This document shows, piece by piece, positions 1 through 7,646 of a stretch of 64,000 bases of DNA (positions within the stretch are counted from its first letter, which is position 1; each line of letters opens with the position of its first letter). This stretch comes from an uncultured Bacteroidales bacterium (lineage in GTDB: Bacteria; Bacteroidota; Bacteroidia; Bacteroidales; Paludibacteraceae), in assembly GCA_900319005.1 (NCBI GenBank), contig ONMV01000001.1, forward strand, positions 186,001-250,000. The letters are read 5' to 3'. The translations under genes were made by a program, and so were the position numbers. Below the pieces are notes generated by a model. The model was not told the origin of the DNA. It saw only the letters and a program-made list of their open reading frames with translations, and did not search any database.

Positions 1-1308
1 ATTGGCGATCCAGAAGAATGTCGTATATCCCACAGCCATCTCTAAAGCGCCCGCTACAAATCCCGGAATCATCATGCTCAATGCCATGAATGCCGTGCAG
101 ATCGCGTAATGGGCGGTCTTGTATTTACCCTCCGAGAAATACATCATATACAGCATATACGCGGTGAAACCGAAACCATAACCGAACTGCTCGAAGCTGA
201 CGGCTGTTCCGATTAGCCAAAGTGACTCCGGTTGAGCCATACTCAGGTAGCAATACACAAAGCTCGGCAGTGTCAAAGCAGCTGCCATCAGCCATATAGA
301 ACGCTTCAATCCGCGACGAGAGATGTAAATACCACCTAAAATGCCGCCTATCAGTAGGAAAATTACGCCTATCGTGCCGTATAGCAAACCAACGGTATCG
401 GTGCTAAGACCTAAACCGCCGCCTATAACCTGGCCGTCACGCATGAACGCCTCTTTGGCATCCACTAAGAATGGCTGACTCAACTTAACCAAAAATCCTT
501 CGCTTAGACGGTAAAGCAGCATGAAAGCGATTGCTAAACCCACGCCGGGCTTGGTGAAGAATGTTGCAAAAGCCTCGCCTAACTCTTTCCAAACAGCTCT
601 TGTCTCTCGGCTCTCAGCTTTCGCTTCCCCTTCTCCTCCCCTTGTGGGGGAGGTCGGGAGGGGGTTATGATTCTCCACTTTCGGCAGCGCAAAACAATGG
701 AAAACTGTGACAAGCAACATAATAACGCTGGTCACACCTAATGTTACTTGCCATGACAGCGGTATATCTCCTGTCTTTTGCTCGATGTATCCTGCCGTAT
801 AAACCAACACGCCCTGCGAGAATACAGCCGCAATGCGGTAAAACGTTGAGCGGATTCCCACAAAAGCAGCCTGACTTTTACTGTCATGTGCTAACATGTA
901 ATAGCCATCTGCCGCAATGTCGTGTGTCGCAGATGCAAAAGCAGTGATAATGAAGAAGATAAGTGTCCATTGGAAGAGCCCCACTGAGGTCTCTTTGGCT
1001 GCCATCATCTCTGCCGAAGGATGAGGTAGTGTAATCGTCAGAAGGATGCACAAGGCTGTCATCAATGCCTGCATCGTGACAATCCACCATCTCTTCGTAC
1101 GCAGGACATCTACGAACGGACTCCATAAACCCTTTAAAAACCAAGGGAAATAGAGCAGGGTGGTAAAGAATGCCAATTGGTCATTGGGTACACCCATTTT
1201 AGCAAACAGCATCACGGAGATGCTGTTTACTAAGAAATAGGGTATTCCTTCTGTGAAGTATAGGGTAGGAACCCATACCCACGGTGTTATGGAATTTTCA
1301 ATTTTCAA
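1..1308 (-). CDS. AmpG-like MFS permease, 3' end outside window
   Basis: Inner-membrane major facilitator of the AmpG type, which in the family imports anhydro-muropeptides for cell-wall recycling; substrate not proven here. The N-terminus reads TPWVWVPTLYFTEGIPYF, the family signature, followed by successive hydrophobic helices; 436 codons are visible and the frame is open at base 1. No ATG is in frame. The frame opens after TGA at 1312-1314 inside an AATTGAAAATT-type repeat, so TTG at 1306-1308 is the best start. The central loop between helices 6 and 7 carries an odd segment, NPLPTSPTRGGEGEAKAE, encoded by a C-rich hairpin repeat (about 626-667). It lies 45 bp downstream of the PpiD-like gene, probably in one operon with it. 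Confidence 0.8.
   Translation of the reverse strand, partial: MKIENSITPWVWVPTLYFTEGIPYFLVNSISVMLFAKMGVPNDQLAFFTTLLYFPWFLKGLWSPFVDVLRTKRWWIVTMQALMTALCILLTITLPHPSAEMMAAKETSVGLFQWTLIFFIITAFASATHDIAADGYYMLAHDSKSQAAFVGIRSTFYRIAAVFSQGVLVYTAGYIEQKTGDIPLSWQVTLGVTSVIMLLVTVFHCFALPKVENHNPLPTSPTRGGEGEAKAESRETRAVWKELGEAFATFFTKPGVGLAIAFMLLYRLSEGFLVKLSQPFLVDAKEAFMRDGQVIGGGLGLSTDTVGLLYGTIGVIFLLIGGILGGIYISRRGLKRSIWLMAAALTLPSFVYCYLSMAQPESLWLIGTAVSFEQFGYGFGFTAYMLYMMYFSEGKYKTAHYAICTAFMALSMMIPGFVAGALEMAVGYTTFFWIAN
626..667. repeat. C/G-rich hairpin repeat inside the AmpG-like gene
   Basis: CCTCCCC (635-641) pairs with GGGGAGG (647-653) around TTGTG, flanked by further C-rich and G-rich runs. On the coding strand it reads as Pro/Thr/Gly/Glu-rich residues in the central cytoplasmic loop. 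Its composition differs from the rest of the gene, and it keeps the frame open. Confidence 0.6.
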
Positions 1309-1327
1309 TTCTCAATTCTCAATTCAC
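1291..1327. repeat. AATTGAAAATT-type intergenic repeat
   Basis: A short tandem array of TTTTCAATT and TCTCAATT units between the PpiD-like and AmpG-like genes. Similar arrays occur at 3375-3410 and 59011-59036. The array spans the start region of the AmpG-like gene and leaves it with no ATG. Confidence 0.7.
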
Positions 1328-1353
1328 CTTATATTATATCGCGCGCGCACGCA

Positions 1354-3354
1354 TTATTGGAAGTTGGCGCGGTTGTCGGTTACCTCTGCTTTCTCCTCAA
1401 CCAGCTGCATTGCTTGGTAAGGCAGATAAGCGAAGCGGCTTGCCAACTGTGCTTTCTCGCTTTCTACGTTGAACTCCTCTGCGCTGTTGTTAGCCGTTCC
1501 GGTCTTAACAACAAACACACCCATGTTGCCCTGAATAGGCTCGCTCAACGTGTTCTCGCCTTGTGCAATCGTCTTGCCGATCACTGCCGGCTCCATGCCT
1601 GCATTTCCGAAACGGCTGTCTGCCAGACTAACGCGCTCTACGCTTTGTACGCGTTGACCCATGATCTGAGCTGCTGCCTCCAGGCTCTCTGCGCCCTTCA
1701 GTTGTTTCTTGATATACTCAGCCTTGGCATTGTTCGTTGCCTCGTAGGTCAACTCTGCGCGTACAGCGTCCAATGAACGGTACTCACCGTCGTTCACTTC
1801 CGTCAAGGCTGCTACGATGAACTGATTGCCGCACTCGAAGACGTCACTCACTGCGCCCTCTTTGGCATCAAACGCCCAGCGAACGATGCTACGGCTGCCT
1901 TTCAACTGACCTACTTTATCGGTAGTTGCGGTCAGGTTATACTCCGGTACAACCGTCATGCCTGCCTCTTGAGCTGCGCTCTCCAGAGCCTCGGCATTGT
2001 TATTGTTTACGATGAACTGCTTTGCGTTGTTGTAGATGATGGAGTAGGTCTTGCTCGACGGAGTTACCTCACGTGCTAAGATAGCCAACTTCACTTTCGG
2101 AGTAGCTTTGCCGATCTCCATGATCTCGTAGGTCTGCTCACCCATGCCTTGTGCTACGGTGAACTTGTCGCCGCGTTTGCCTGCAAAGGCCGGCTCAGCG
2201 ATGTTCTTCGGCAGATCTGCTGCCTTGAACCAACCTAACTCCTGATCCTCGCCGCCTTCTACGATAGCTTTTAACTCAACCGAGTCCGGCAGAGAATAAC
2301 CTGCTTGCATGATACGAGCCATCGCATAAGTGTTGTTCTCAAACAGAATCTCTGTGCAGTCTCCTGTTTTGGCGTCTTTGTTGAATGCGAACTCCTTGAA
2401 CTGAGCCGGAACGGTCTCCTCCGAGTAGTCGCGACCGTCGTACATAACGTCCGAATTGGTGTTTACTACCAGACTTACGTCCTCTGTTGTCTGGAACTCC
2501 TCTTTGAGGTTGTTCATCAGTGTCTCTGCGGCTTTGAAGTCTGCCTCGTTCGGCACGATGTCAAATGCGATATACTTGATTGCGCGGTTCGGAGTCTGTT
2601 TGTATTGCTCCTTGTGCTGCTTGTAAAGCTTTTTCAGGTCGCGGTCGCTTACGCTTACCAAACTGTCTGCTACCGTGAAATACGGCTGCATAACGTACTC
2701 TGCGCTCACACCGTTCTTGCGGCTGTTGAATGCGTACTCGGCATCCAGCGAGTTGGCCTTCAGCATATGTTGCAGAAGGGTTGTGTATTTCTCCTGCATG
2801 TAGCTGATTCGTACGGCTTTCTCCCAGTACAACCAATAGGTCTTTGCCTGTTTGAGGTTTGCGTTCTGCTCAGCGTCTTCGCCTTCCTGATTGATTGCCT
2901 GCAGCAAACTGATTACTGCGTCGCGGCTGAACTGACCGTCTTCGCCTGCAAATGCACGGCGTGCACGGATGATCTGGTGAACGTTCTCTCCAATGCACAG
3001 CTCGCTCAACTCATCGGCGGTTATATCCATGCCGATTTTCTCTGCCTGAGCGCGAAGTGTGTAATCCATCATCAGCATGTTCCATACCTGATTACGGATC
3101 TGGGCGTGAGTGTCCTCGTCAAAATCCGAACGACCGCTCTCAATCTTGTAAACTTCTGTTAACTGTTCCTTGGCGGCTTCGTACTCCGTATAGTGAACCT
3201 TCTGACCCTCTATTACGCCTACGTTCTCGCGGCTACGGTTGAAGAAACTACTACCGGAGTTCAAAAAGTCTCCGAGGATAAATGCCAGCATGGCCAAACC
3301 CACAATCGCAATCAGCAGGGCGCCATGATTTCTAATTTTTTGTAAACTTGCCAT
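1354..3354 (-). CDS. PpiD/SurA-like periplasmic peptidylprolyl isomerase
   Basis: Membrane-anchored periplasmic folding chaperone. The 666-residue protein has a short basic N-terminus, one transmembrane helix (about residues 12-31, ending FILGDFLN), a SurA_N-like helical region (about 35-165), and a parvulin-like segment near residues 350-430 with the ELGWFKAADLP motif typical of PPIC domains. Length and order match Bacteroidota PpiD-like proteins, which help outer-membrane proteins fold. The start at 3354 is followed directly by the cytoplasmic tail and anchor. The lipoprotein gene at 3394-3885 lies 39 bp upstream on the same strand, and the gap is almost entirely AATTGAAAATT-type repeat, so the two and the AmpG-like gene probably share the promoter at 3935-3966. 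Confidence 0.85.
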   Translation of the reverse strand: MASLQKIRNHGALLIAIVGLAMLAFILGDFLNSGSSFFNRSRENVGVIEGQKVHYTEYEAAKEQLTEVYKIESGRSDFDEDTHAQIRNQVWNMLMMDYTLRAQAEKIGMDITADELSELCIGENVHQIIRARRAFAGEDGQFSRDAVISLLQAINQEGEDAEQNANLKQAKTYWLYWEKAVRISYMQEKYTTLLQHMLKANSLDAEYAFNSRKNGVSAEYVMQPYFTVADSLVSVSDRDLKKLYKQHKEQYKQTPNRAIKYIAFDIVPNEADFKAAETLMNNLKEEFQTTEDVSLVVNTNSDVMYDGRDYSEETVPAQFKEFAFNKDAKTGDCTEILFENNTYAMARIMQAGYSLPDSVELKAIVEGGEDQELGWFKAADLPKNIAEPAFAGKRGDKFTVAQGMGEQTYEIMEIGKATPKVKLAILAREVTPSSKTYSIIYNNAKQFIVNNNNAEALESAAQEAGMTVVPEYNLTATTDKVGQLKGSRSIVRWAFDAKEGAVSDVFECGNQFIVAALTEVNDGEYRSLDAVRAELTYEATNNAKAEYIKKQLKGAESLEAAAQIMGQRVQSVERVSLADSRFGNAGMEPAVIGKTIAQGENTLSEPIQGNMGVFVVKTGTANNSAEEFNVESEKAQLASRFAYLPYQAMQLVEEKAEVTDNRANFQ

Positions 3355-3374
3355 TTTTATTTATTATTTTTTTA

Positions 3375-3410
3375 AATTTTCAATTATCAATTTTCAATTT
3401 TCAATTCTCA
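3375..3410. repeat. AATTGAAAATT-type repeat supplying a stop codon
   Basis: Tandem TTTTCAATT/ATCAATT units. The lipoprotein frame runs into the array and ends there (residues RIEN then TGA), so the last codons and the stop of that gene come from repeat sequence. Confidence 0.65.
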
Positions 3411-3885
3411 CAATATAGCTGTCCGTCAGCTCTACAATCTTCTTGCCGTTGTTGTTATACAAGGTCAACCGGCCTTGTACCGTTACGTTGGTTCCTACTG
3501 CGGGAATCTCCGACGGATCATGGAAAGGCTTGTTGTTTATGTTGTTCGTGAGGTAAGCTTCAATCGTTTGCTTGCCGCCGTCCGACATATAGAAACTGAT
3601 ACTCGAGTATTTGCCTGAAGTGATATCTTCCGCTTTGGTTACCATCTCTGTAATCTTACCGCTGATTTTGTATGCATAGGCGGATTTCTCGTCCTCCTTC
3701 TGGGTTAATCCTATCGCATATGCTGAATCCACACTGACTACGATGCCGTTTGTGTCCGGTATCCAGGTCGGTATATCCGGGTAATTGTAACTGTTATCTC
3801 CCGGGGAATTGATGTACGGGCTCTCGTTACAACTGCTCAGCAGAATAGCAATAAACGCGGCTGCGATAAAAAAGTATTTTTTCAT
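3394..3885 (-). CDS. lipoprotein, possible OB-fold
   Basis: A 163-residue exported lipoprotein: signal peptide with lipobox LSSC (residues 16-19), then a Ser/Asn/Pro-rich linker and a compact beta-rich domain ending VQGRLTLYNNNGKKIVEL. The strand pattern (YAYKISGKITEM ... VTVQGRLTLYNNN) resembles OB-fold domains of Bacteroidota lipoproteins, but I cannot name a family. It is the first gene of a minus-strand unit with the PpiD-like and AmpG-like genes. Its last four codons and stop lie in an AATTGAAAATT-type repeat, so the original C-terminus may have been altered. Confidence 0.75.
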   Translation of the reverse strand: MKKYFFIAAAFIAILLSSCNESPYINSPGDNSYNYPDIPTWIPDTNGIVVSVDSAYAIGLTQKEDEKSAYAYKISGKITEMVTKAEDITSGKYSSISFYMSDGGKQTIEAYLTNNINNKPFHDPSEIPAVGTNVTVQGRLTLYNNNGKKIVELTDSYIVRIEN

Positions 3886-3934
3886 ATTGTATGTATTTTG
3901 TATGGTTTTACGTTCTTTGATTCAAAATAGCGTG

Positions 3935-3966
3935 CAAAGATACTAAAAATATTTCACGCGCGCAAA
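3935..3966 (-). promoter_or_regulatory. Bacteroidota-type promoter for the 3394-3885 unit
   Basis: On the minus strand, TTTGC (3962-3966) at -33 and TATCTTTG (3935-3942) at -7 are separated by 19 bp, about 50 bp before the ATG at 3885. It fits the TTTG / TAnnTTTG consensus. Confidence 0.7.
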
Positions 3967-4002
3967 TATTTTAGGAAAAAAATGAAAAAAAACGCATTTT
4001 CC

Positions 4003-4033
4003 TTGCGTATATCAGAAAATTGTTGTAACTTTG
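4003..4033 (+). promoter_or_regulatory. promoter of the infC operon
   Basis: TTGC (4003-4006) and TAACTTTG (4026-4033) are 19 bp apart. The spacer GCGTATATCAGAAAATTG is shared with the toxin-antitoxin promoter at 33765 and with an orphan copy at 32371. Transcription would begin a few bases after 4033. Confidence 0.8.
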
Positions 4034-4168
4034 CACGCTTTTTCGATGGTAGGGTATTTCGTATCCGCACGTAAAGCACTAAGTTTAACAGGAAAGGGAT
4101 GGGGGAAAGTCTTTCTGCTTGAACTAAGCGGTCTTTCTGCTTTCTGCTTTCTACTAACGGCTAAAACT

Positions 4169-4726
4169 ATAGCAACTATTACTCCCAGACCACGCGGTGG
4201 TCGTGTTATCAAAGAAGATCCGCATCGCATTAACGACAAAATTCGCGGTGTGGCACAAGTACGCCTTATTGGCGATAACGTAGAGCAGGGCATCTACCCG
4301 TTTCAACAGGCTTTGAAAATAGCGGATGATCTCAACCTCGACCTCGTTGAGATTGCTCCTACCGCTACTCCTCCTGTTTGCAGGGTTGTTGATTACCAGA
4401 AATTCCTCTACGCACAAAAGAAAAAACAAAAAGAGGCAAAAGCAAACGCTAAAAAGCAGGAAATCAAAGAGATTCGTTTCGGTCCGCAAACCGACGATCA
4501 TGATTACAACTTCAAGCTCAAGCATGCTATCGAGTTCCTCAAAGAGGGCAACAAGGTCAAATCCTATGTCTTCTTCCGTGGACGTTCCATCGTCTTCAAG
4601 GAGCAGGGCGAACTCCTCCTCGCGCGTTTCGCAAACGACCTTGCCGAATATGGCAAACCCGACAACGTGCCTAACCTCGAGGGCAAACGAATGATACTCA
4701 ATATCAGCCCCAAGAGCCAAAAATAA
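4169..4726 (+). CDS. infC: translation initiation factor IF-3
   Basis: IF-3 binds the 30S subunit and proofreads start-codon selection. From the conserved HRINDKIRG (N-domain) through [18 protein letters not shown] to [14 protein letters not shown] (C-domain) it matches Bacteroidota IF-3 throughout. Homologous sequence begins near [20 protein letters not shown]. The only in-frame ATG upstream (4046) lies about 12 bp after the -7 box and would add a 41-residue hydrophobic extension unlike IF-3. The likely start is therefore ATA at 4169 (185 residues), or ATT at 4178. Non-AUG starts that allow autoregulation are known for infC in E. coli. It heads the infC-rpmI-rplT operon. Confidence 0.85.
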   Translation: MATITPRPRGGRVIKEDPHRINDKIRGVAQVRLIGDNVEQGIYPFQQALKIADDLNLDLVEIAPTATPPVCRVVDYQKFLYAQKKKQKEAKANAKKQEIKEIRFGPQTDDHDYNFKLKHAIEFLKEGNKVKSYVFFRGRSIVFKEQGELLLARFANDLAEYGKPDNVPNLEGKRMILNISPKSQK

Positions 4727-4733
4727 TTGACAA

Positions 4734-4872
4734 ACGACAGTCAACCGACAGTCAAAGCCTATGTCAGGCGATTGTTGAACCAATAAACAAGTCGTAGGGC
4801 CTACCTTATTGACGCGCCGAGTGCGCGTGGCTGCCCGAGACTTTAGTATTAACAAATTAAAATTATTACAAA
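4734..4872 (+). promoter_or_regulatory. infC-rpmI intergenic leader with hairpins
   Basis: The 146-bp gap holds a tandem CGACAGTCAA pair (about 4735-4755), a small hairpin GCCT-ATGTC-AGGC (4757-4769) and a perfect hairpin ACGCGC-CGAGT-GCGCGT (4812-4828). In other bacteria the RNA ahead of rpmI-rplT is an autoregulatory site bound by L20. A similar role here is inference from position only. Confidence 0.4.
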
Positions 4873-5020
4873 ATGCCAAAGGTAAAAACGAACTCCGGTG
4901 CAAAAAAGCGTTCACATTCTGACGAAGAAGACTAAAAAGCAAAAACGCAACTTGACCCATGTTGCGCTCGTAGATCAAACGAACATGCGCTCCGTACGTG
5001 AGATGCTCCTGCTTCGTTAA
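4873..5020 (+). pseudogene. rpmI: 50S ribosomal protein L35, internally deleted
   Basis: The start MPKVKTNSGAKKR and the end HILTKKTKKQKRNLTHVALV...MRSVREMLLLR are both L35, but about 50 bp that should encode the segment between them are missing near 4911. The loss is out of frame, so translation from the ATG stops after 20 residues (RSHSDEED, then TAA). L35 is normally about 65 residues; here 148 bp remain. It lies between infC and rplT, as in most bacteria. Because the protein is normally present in every genome, either an assembly or sequencing error or a second intact copy elsewhere should be considered. Confidence 0.8.
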
Positions 5021-5051
5021 GTACTAACCATTAAAGTGAAAGGACAGAAAC

Positions 5052-5445
5052 ATGCCAAGATCAGTAAATCACGTTGCTTCGCGCAACCGTCGTAAGAAGA
5101 TCATGTCGCTCACCCGTGGTAACTTTGGTGGTCGTGCTAATGTATGGACCGTAGCAAAGAACACATGGGAGTGCTAATGTATGGACCGTAGCAAAGAACA
5201 CATGGGAAAAAGGTTTGCAGTATGCTTACCGCGATCGTAAGAACAAAAAACGTACATTCCGCGCTCTCTGGATCCAGCGTATCAACGCTGCCGCTCGCCT
5301 CGAAGGTCTGAGCTACAGCCAGTTGATGGGTTGCCTCAAGAAAGCAGGTATCGTTATCAACCGCAAAGCGCTGGCTGACCTCGCTATGAACCAACCCGCT
5401 GCTTTCAAGGCAGTTGTTGATCAGGCGAAAAAAGCTTGCAAGTAA
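5052..5445 (+). pseudogene. rplT: 50S ribosomal protein L20, frameshifted by tandem duplication
   Basis: L20 is an early 23S rRNA-binding assembly protein. The frame starts [18 protein letters not shown] and stays in register to VAKNTWE, then a perfect 37-bp tandem duplication (5134-5170 and 5171-5207) shifts it and translation ends at TAA 5175-5177 (41 residues). The rest of L20, from [16 protein letters not shown] to VDQAKKACK, follows intact in another frame. Removing one copy restores a normal protein of about 118 residues. A hairpin terminator follows at 5495-5517. The same operon's rpmI is also damaged. Confidence 0.85.
5134..5207 (+). repeat. perfect 37-bp tandem duplication in rplT
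   Basis: Two identical 37-bp copies (5134-5170, 5171-5207) with no bases between them. 37 is not a multiple of three, so the reading frame of L20 is lost. Confidence 0.95.
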
Positions 5446-5455
5446 TTGCTAATGT

Positions 5456-5475
5456 ATCCGCCAAACATGGCGGAT
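5456..5475. repeat. interspersed palindrome ATCCGCCA-n-TGGCGGAT
   Basis: ATCCGCCA (5456-5463) and TGGCGGAT (5468-5475) form an 8-bp perfect stem with a 4-base loop. A closely similar palindrome lies inside the S9 peptidase gene (58313-58332), and a weaker one follows rpsA (7521-7538). Confidence 0.7.
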
Positions 5476-5494
5476 CAGTTCTTACAAAACAACG

Positions 5495-5517
5495 AGACGG
5501 CTTCGGCCGTCTTTTTT
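5495..5517 (+). terminator. terminator after rplT
   Basis: AGACGGC (5495-5501), TTCG loop, GCCGTCT (5506-5512), then a T run to 5517. A UUCG tetraloop stem with a U tract is a strong intrinsic terminator. Confidence 0.9.
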
Positions 5518-5578
5518 GATACATTTTTGATAAATTTTTTGACAAAAAACGTGTTCTCGGCATTTTTCTTCTTAAAAA

Positions 5579-5610
5579 TTTGCGTATCTCAAAAAAAAGC
5601 AGTAACTTTG
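5579..5610 (+). promoter_or_regulatory. promoter of rpsA
   Basis: TTTGC (5579-5583) and TAACTTTG (5603-5610) with 19 bp between. The spacer starts GTATCTCAAAA, matching the extended pattern seen in other promoters of the window. Confidence 0.8.
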
Positions 5611-5689
5611 CATGCTTTTTCCGCGCGAACTATATGAGAGTATCGGCTAAAAGAGCGAAAATGTTTAACTTTTAACGGGATTTTGGATT

Positions 5690-5717
5690 CTAGTCCGCTA
5701 GTCAACTAGTCCACTAG
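5690..5717 (+). repeat. 8-bp-period CTAGTCCA array upstream of rpsA
   Basis: CTAGT recurs at 5690, 5698 and 5706 and CTAG at 5714, exactly every 8 bp (CTAGTCCG, CTAGTCAA, CTAGTCCA, CTAG). It lies in the leader 29 bp before the rpsA ATG. Function unknown. Confidence 0.75.
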
Positions 5718-5746
5718 AAAATGATTCCCACTGTTTATCTACCATT

Positions 5747-7510
5747 ATGGCAGAAAATCTTTCTCTCCAGAACTTCGACTGGGATGCCTATGAAGCACAA
5801 AAACAAGGCAAACAAAACGAAGAAGAAATTCAAAAGTACAACGAAACCCTGAATGCTATCAAGGACAATGAGGTAGTAGAGGGTACCGTTATTTCCATCA
5901 ACAAACGTGAGGTAGTTGTTAACGTTGGTTACAAGTCTGACGGTATCGTTCCGGCAGCTGAGTTCCGTTACAACCCTGAGCTCAAAGTGGGCGACAAAGT
6001 AGAGGTGTACATTCAGTCCCAGGAGGACAAGAAGGGTCAGCTCGTTCTCTCGCACAAAGAGGCTCGTACTGCTCGCGCTTGGGACCGCGTTAACGAGGCT
6101 TACAACGCTGGTGAGATCGTTACCGGTTACATCAAATGGCGTTCGAAAGGCGGCATGATCGTGGACGTTCTCGGTATGGAGGCATTCCTCCCGGGTAGCC
6201 AGATCGACGTGAAGCCGGTTCGCGATTACGACATCCTCGTGGGTAAGACCATGGAGTTCAAGATCGTTAAACTGAACCCTGAGTTCCGTAACGTCGTTGT
6301 TTCTCACAAAGCACTTATCGAGGCTGAACTCGAGGCTCAAAAGGCTGAGATCGTTGGCAAGCTCGAGAAGGGTCAGGTACTCGAGGGTACCGTTAAGAAC
6401 ATCACCAACTATGGCGTATTCATCGACCTCGGTGGTGTGGACGGTCTCATTCATATTACCGACCTCAGCTGGGGCCGCGTAAACGATCCGCACGAGCTCC
6501 TGCAACTCGACCAGAAGATTAATGTTGTTATCCTTGATTTCGATGAGGATAAGAAACGTATCGCTCTTGGTCTGAAGCAGCTCACTCCGCATCCGTGGGA
6601 TGCACTTGATCCGAACCTGAAGGTTGGCGACAAGGTACACGGTAAGGTAGTCGTAATGGCTGACTACGGAGCATTCGTTGAGATCGCAGAGGGCGTTGAG
6701 GGTCTTGTTCACGTTTCCGAGATGTCTTGGAGCCAACACCTCCGTTCTGCTAACGACTTCTTGAAAGTTGGCGACGAGGTAGATGCTGTTATCCTCACGC
6801 TCGACCGCGCTGAGCGTAAGATGAGCCTTGGTATCAAGCAACTCAAGGCTGATCCGTGGGCTAACGTGGAGACCAAGTACGCTGTGGGTACACGCCACTG
6901 GGCTAAAGTTCGCAACTTCACCAACTTCGGTGTCTTCGTTGAGATCGAAGAGGGCGTTGACGGACTTATCCACATCTCTGATCTCAGCTGGACCAAGAAG
7001 ATCAAACACCCGAATGAGTTCACCCAGATCGGTGCTCAGATTGAGGTAGTTGTTCTTGACATCGATGTAGCTAACCGCCGTCTGAGCCTTGGTCACAAGC
7101 AACTCGAGGAGAATCCTTGGGAGGAGCTCGAGGCTAAGTTCGGTGTGGACACCGTTGTTGACGGTAAAGTAGTTGAGCTGACCGACAAGGGCGCTGTTGT
7201 TTCCCTCGAGGAGGGCGTTGAGGCATTCTGCACAACCCGTCACCTCCAGAAAGAGGACAAATCGCCGGTTGCTGTTGGCGACACTCTGCCGTTCAAGGTG
7301 ATCGAGTTCAACCGCGATGCTAAACGTATCCTCGTAAGCCACCTCCGCACATGGGAGGAGCGCAAAGAGGCTCCGGCTAAGGCAGCCAAGAAAGCCGCTA
7401 AAGAGGAACCGCAGGTAGAGATGCCGAAGGTAGAGAAGACTACTCTCGCAGAAGCAGCTCCGAAGAAAGCAGCAGCTAAGAAAGCCGCTAAGAAAGAAGA
7501 CGCTGAGTAA
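5747..7510 (+). CDS. rpsA: 30S ribosomal protein S1
   Basis: S1 holds mRNA on the 30S subunit, which matters in a lineage whose mRNAs mostly lack Shine-Dalgarno sites. The 587-residue protein has an N-terminal segment MAENLSLQNFDWDAYE followed by six S1 (OB-fold) domains near residues 45-110, 128-195, 212-280, 297-365, 382-452 and 470-535, recognisable by repeats of the GVFIDLGG-VDGLIHITDLSW and GAFVEIAEGVEGLVHVSEMSW kind. It ends in a Lys/Ala-rich tail (about 545-587). It is transcribed alone, from the promoter at 5579-5610 to the terminator at 7543-7576. Confidence 0.97.
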   Translation: MAENLSLQNFDWDAYEAQKQGKQNEEEIQKYNETLNAIKDNEVVEGTVISINKREVVVNVGYKSDGIVPAAEFRYNPELKVGDKVEVYIQSQEDKKGQLVLSHKEARTARAWDRVNEAYNAGEIVTGYIKWRSKGGMIVDVLGMEAFLPGSQIDVKPVRDYDILVGKTMEFKIVKLNPEFRNVVVSHKALIEAELEAQKAEIVGKLEKGQVLEGTVKNITNYGVFIDLGGVDGLIHITDLSWGRVNDPHELLQLDQKINVVILDFDEDKKRIALGLKQLTPHPWDALDPNLKVGDKVHGKVVVMADYGAFVEIAEGVEGLVHVSEMSWSQHLRSANDFLKVGDEVDAVILTLDRAERKMSLGIKQLKADPWANVETKYAVGTRHWAKVRNFTNFGVFVEIEEGVDGLIHISDLSWTKKIKHPNEFTQIGAQIEVVVLDIDVANRRLSLGHKQLEENPWEELEAKFGVDTVVDGKVVELTDKGAVVSLEEGVEAFCTTRHLQKEDKSPVAVGDTLPFKVIEFNRDAKRILVSHLRTWEERKEAPAKAAKKAAKEEPQVEMPKVEKTTLAEAAPKKAAAKKAAKKEDAE

Positions 7511-7542
7511 TCACGCTTTCATGCGCCATTTGGCGGATTCCT

Positions 7543-7576
7543 GAGAGACGACTCCTTCGAGCCGTCTCTCTTTTTT
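7543..7576 (+). terminator. terminator after rpsA
   Basis: GAGAGACG (7543-7550) pairs with CGTCTCTC (7563-7570), with a CTC/GAG extension inside after one mismatch, followed by TTTTTT. The gene at 7647-8315 converges on it from the other side. Confidence 0.88.
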
Positions 7577-7646
7577 ATCAACATACCTTCCCTTTTCTTT
7601 TGTCTTTTGTCTTATCCCATTCTCGCAACTAAGCTTTTTGGGTTGG

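Noticed and set aside
4031-4168. N-terminal extension of infC from TTG 4031 or ATG 4046
   Set aside because: The TTG lies inside the -7 box and the 41-residue extension from 4046 is hydrophobic and unlike any IF-3; kept only as a weak alternative.
5735-7342. Long minus-strand open frame opposite rpsA
   Set aside because: It mirrors S1 codon usage, overlaps a certain gene completely and has no promoter or domain; a shadow frame.
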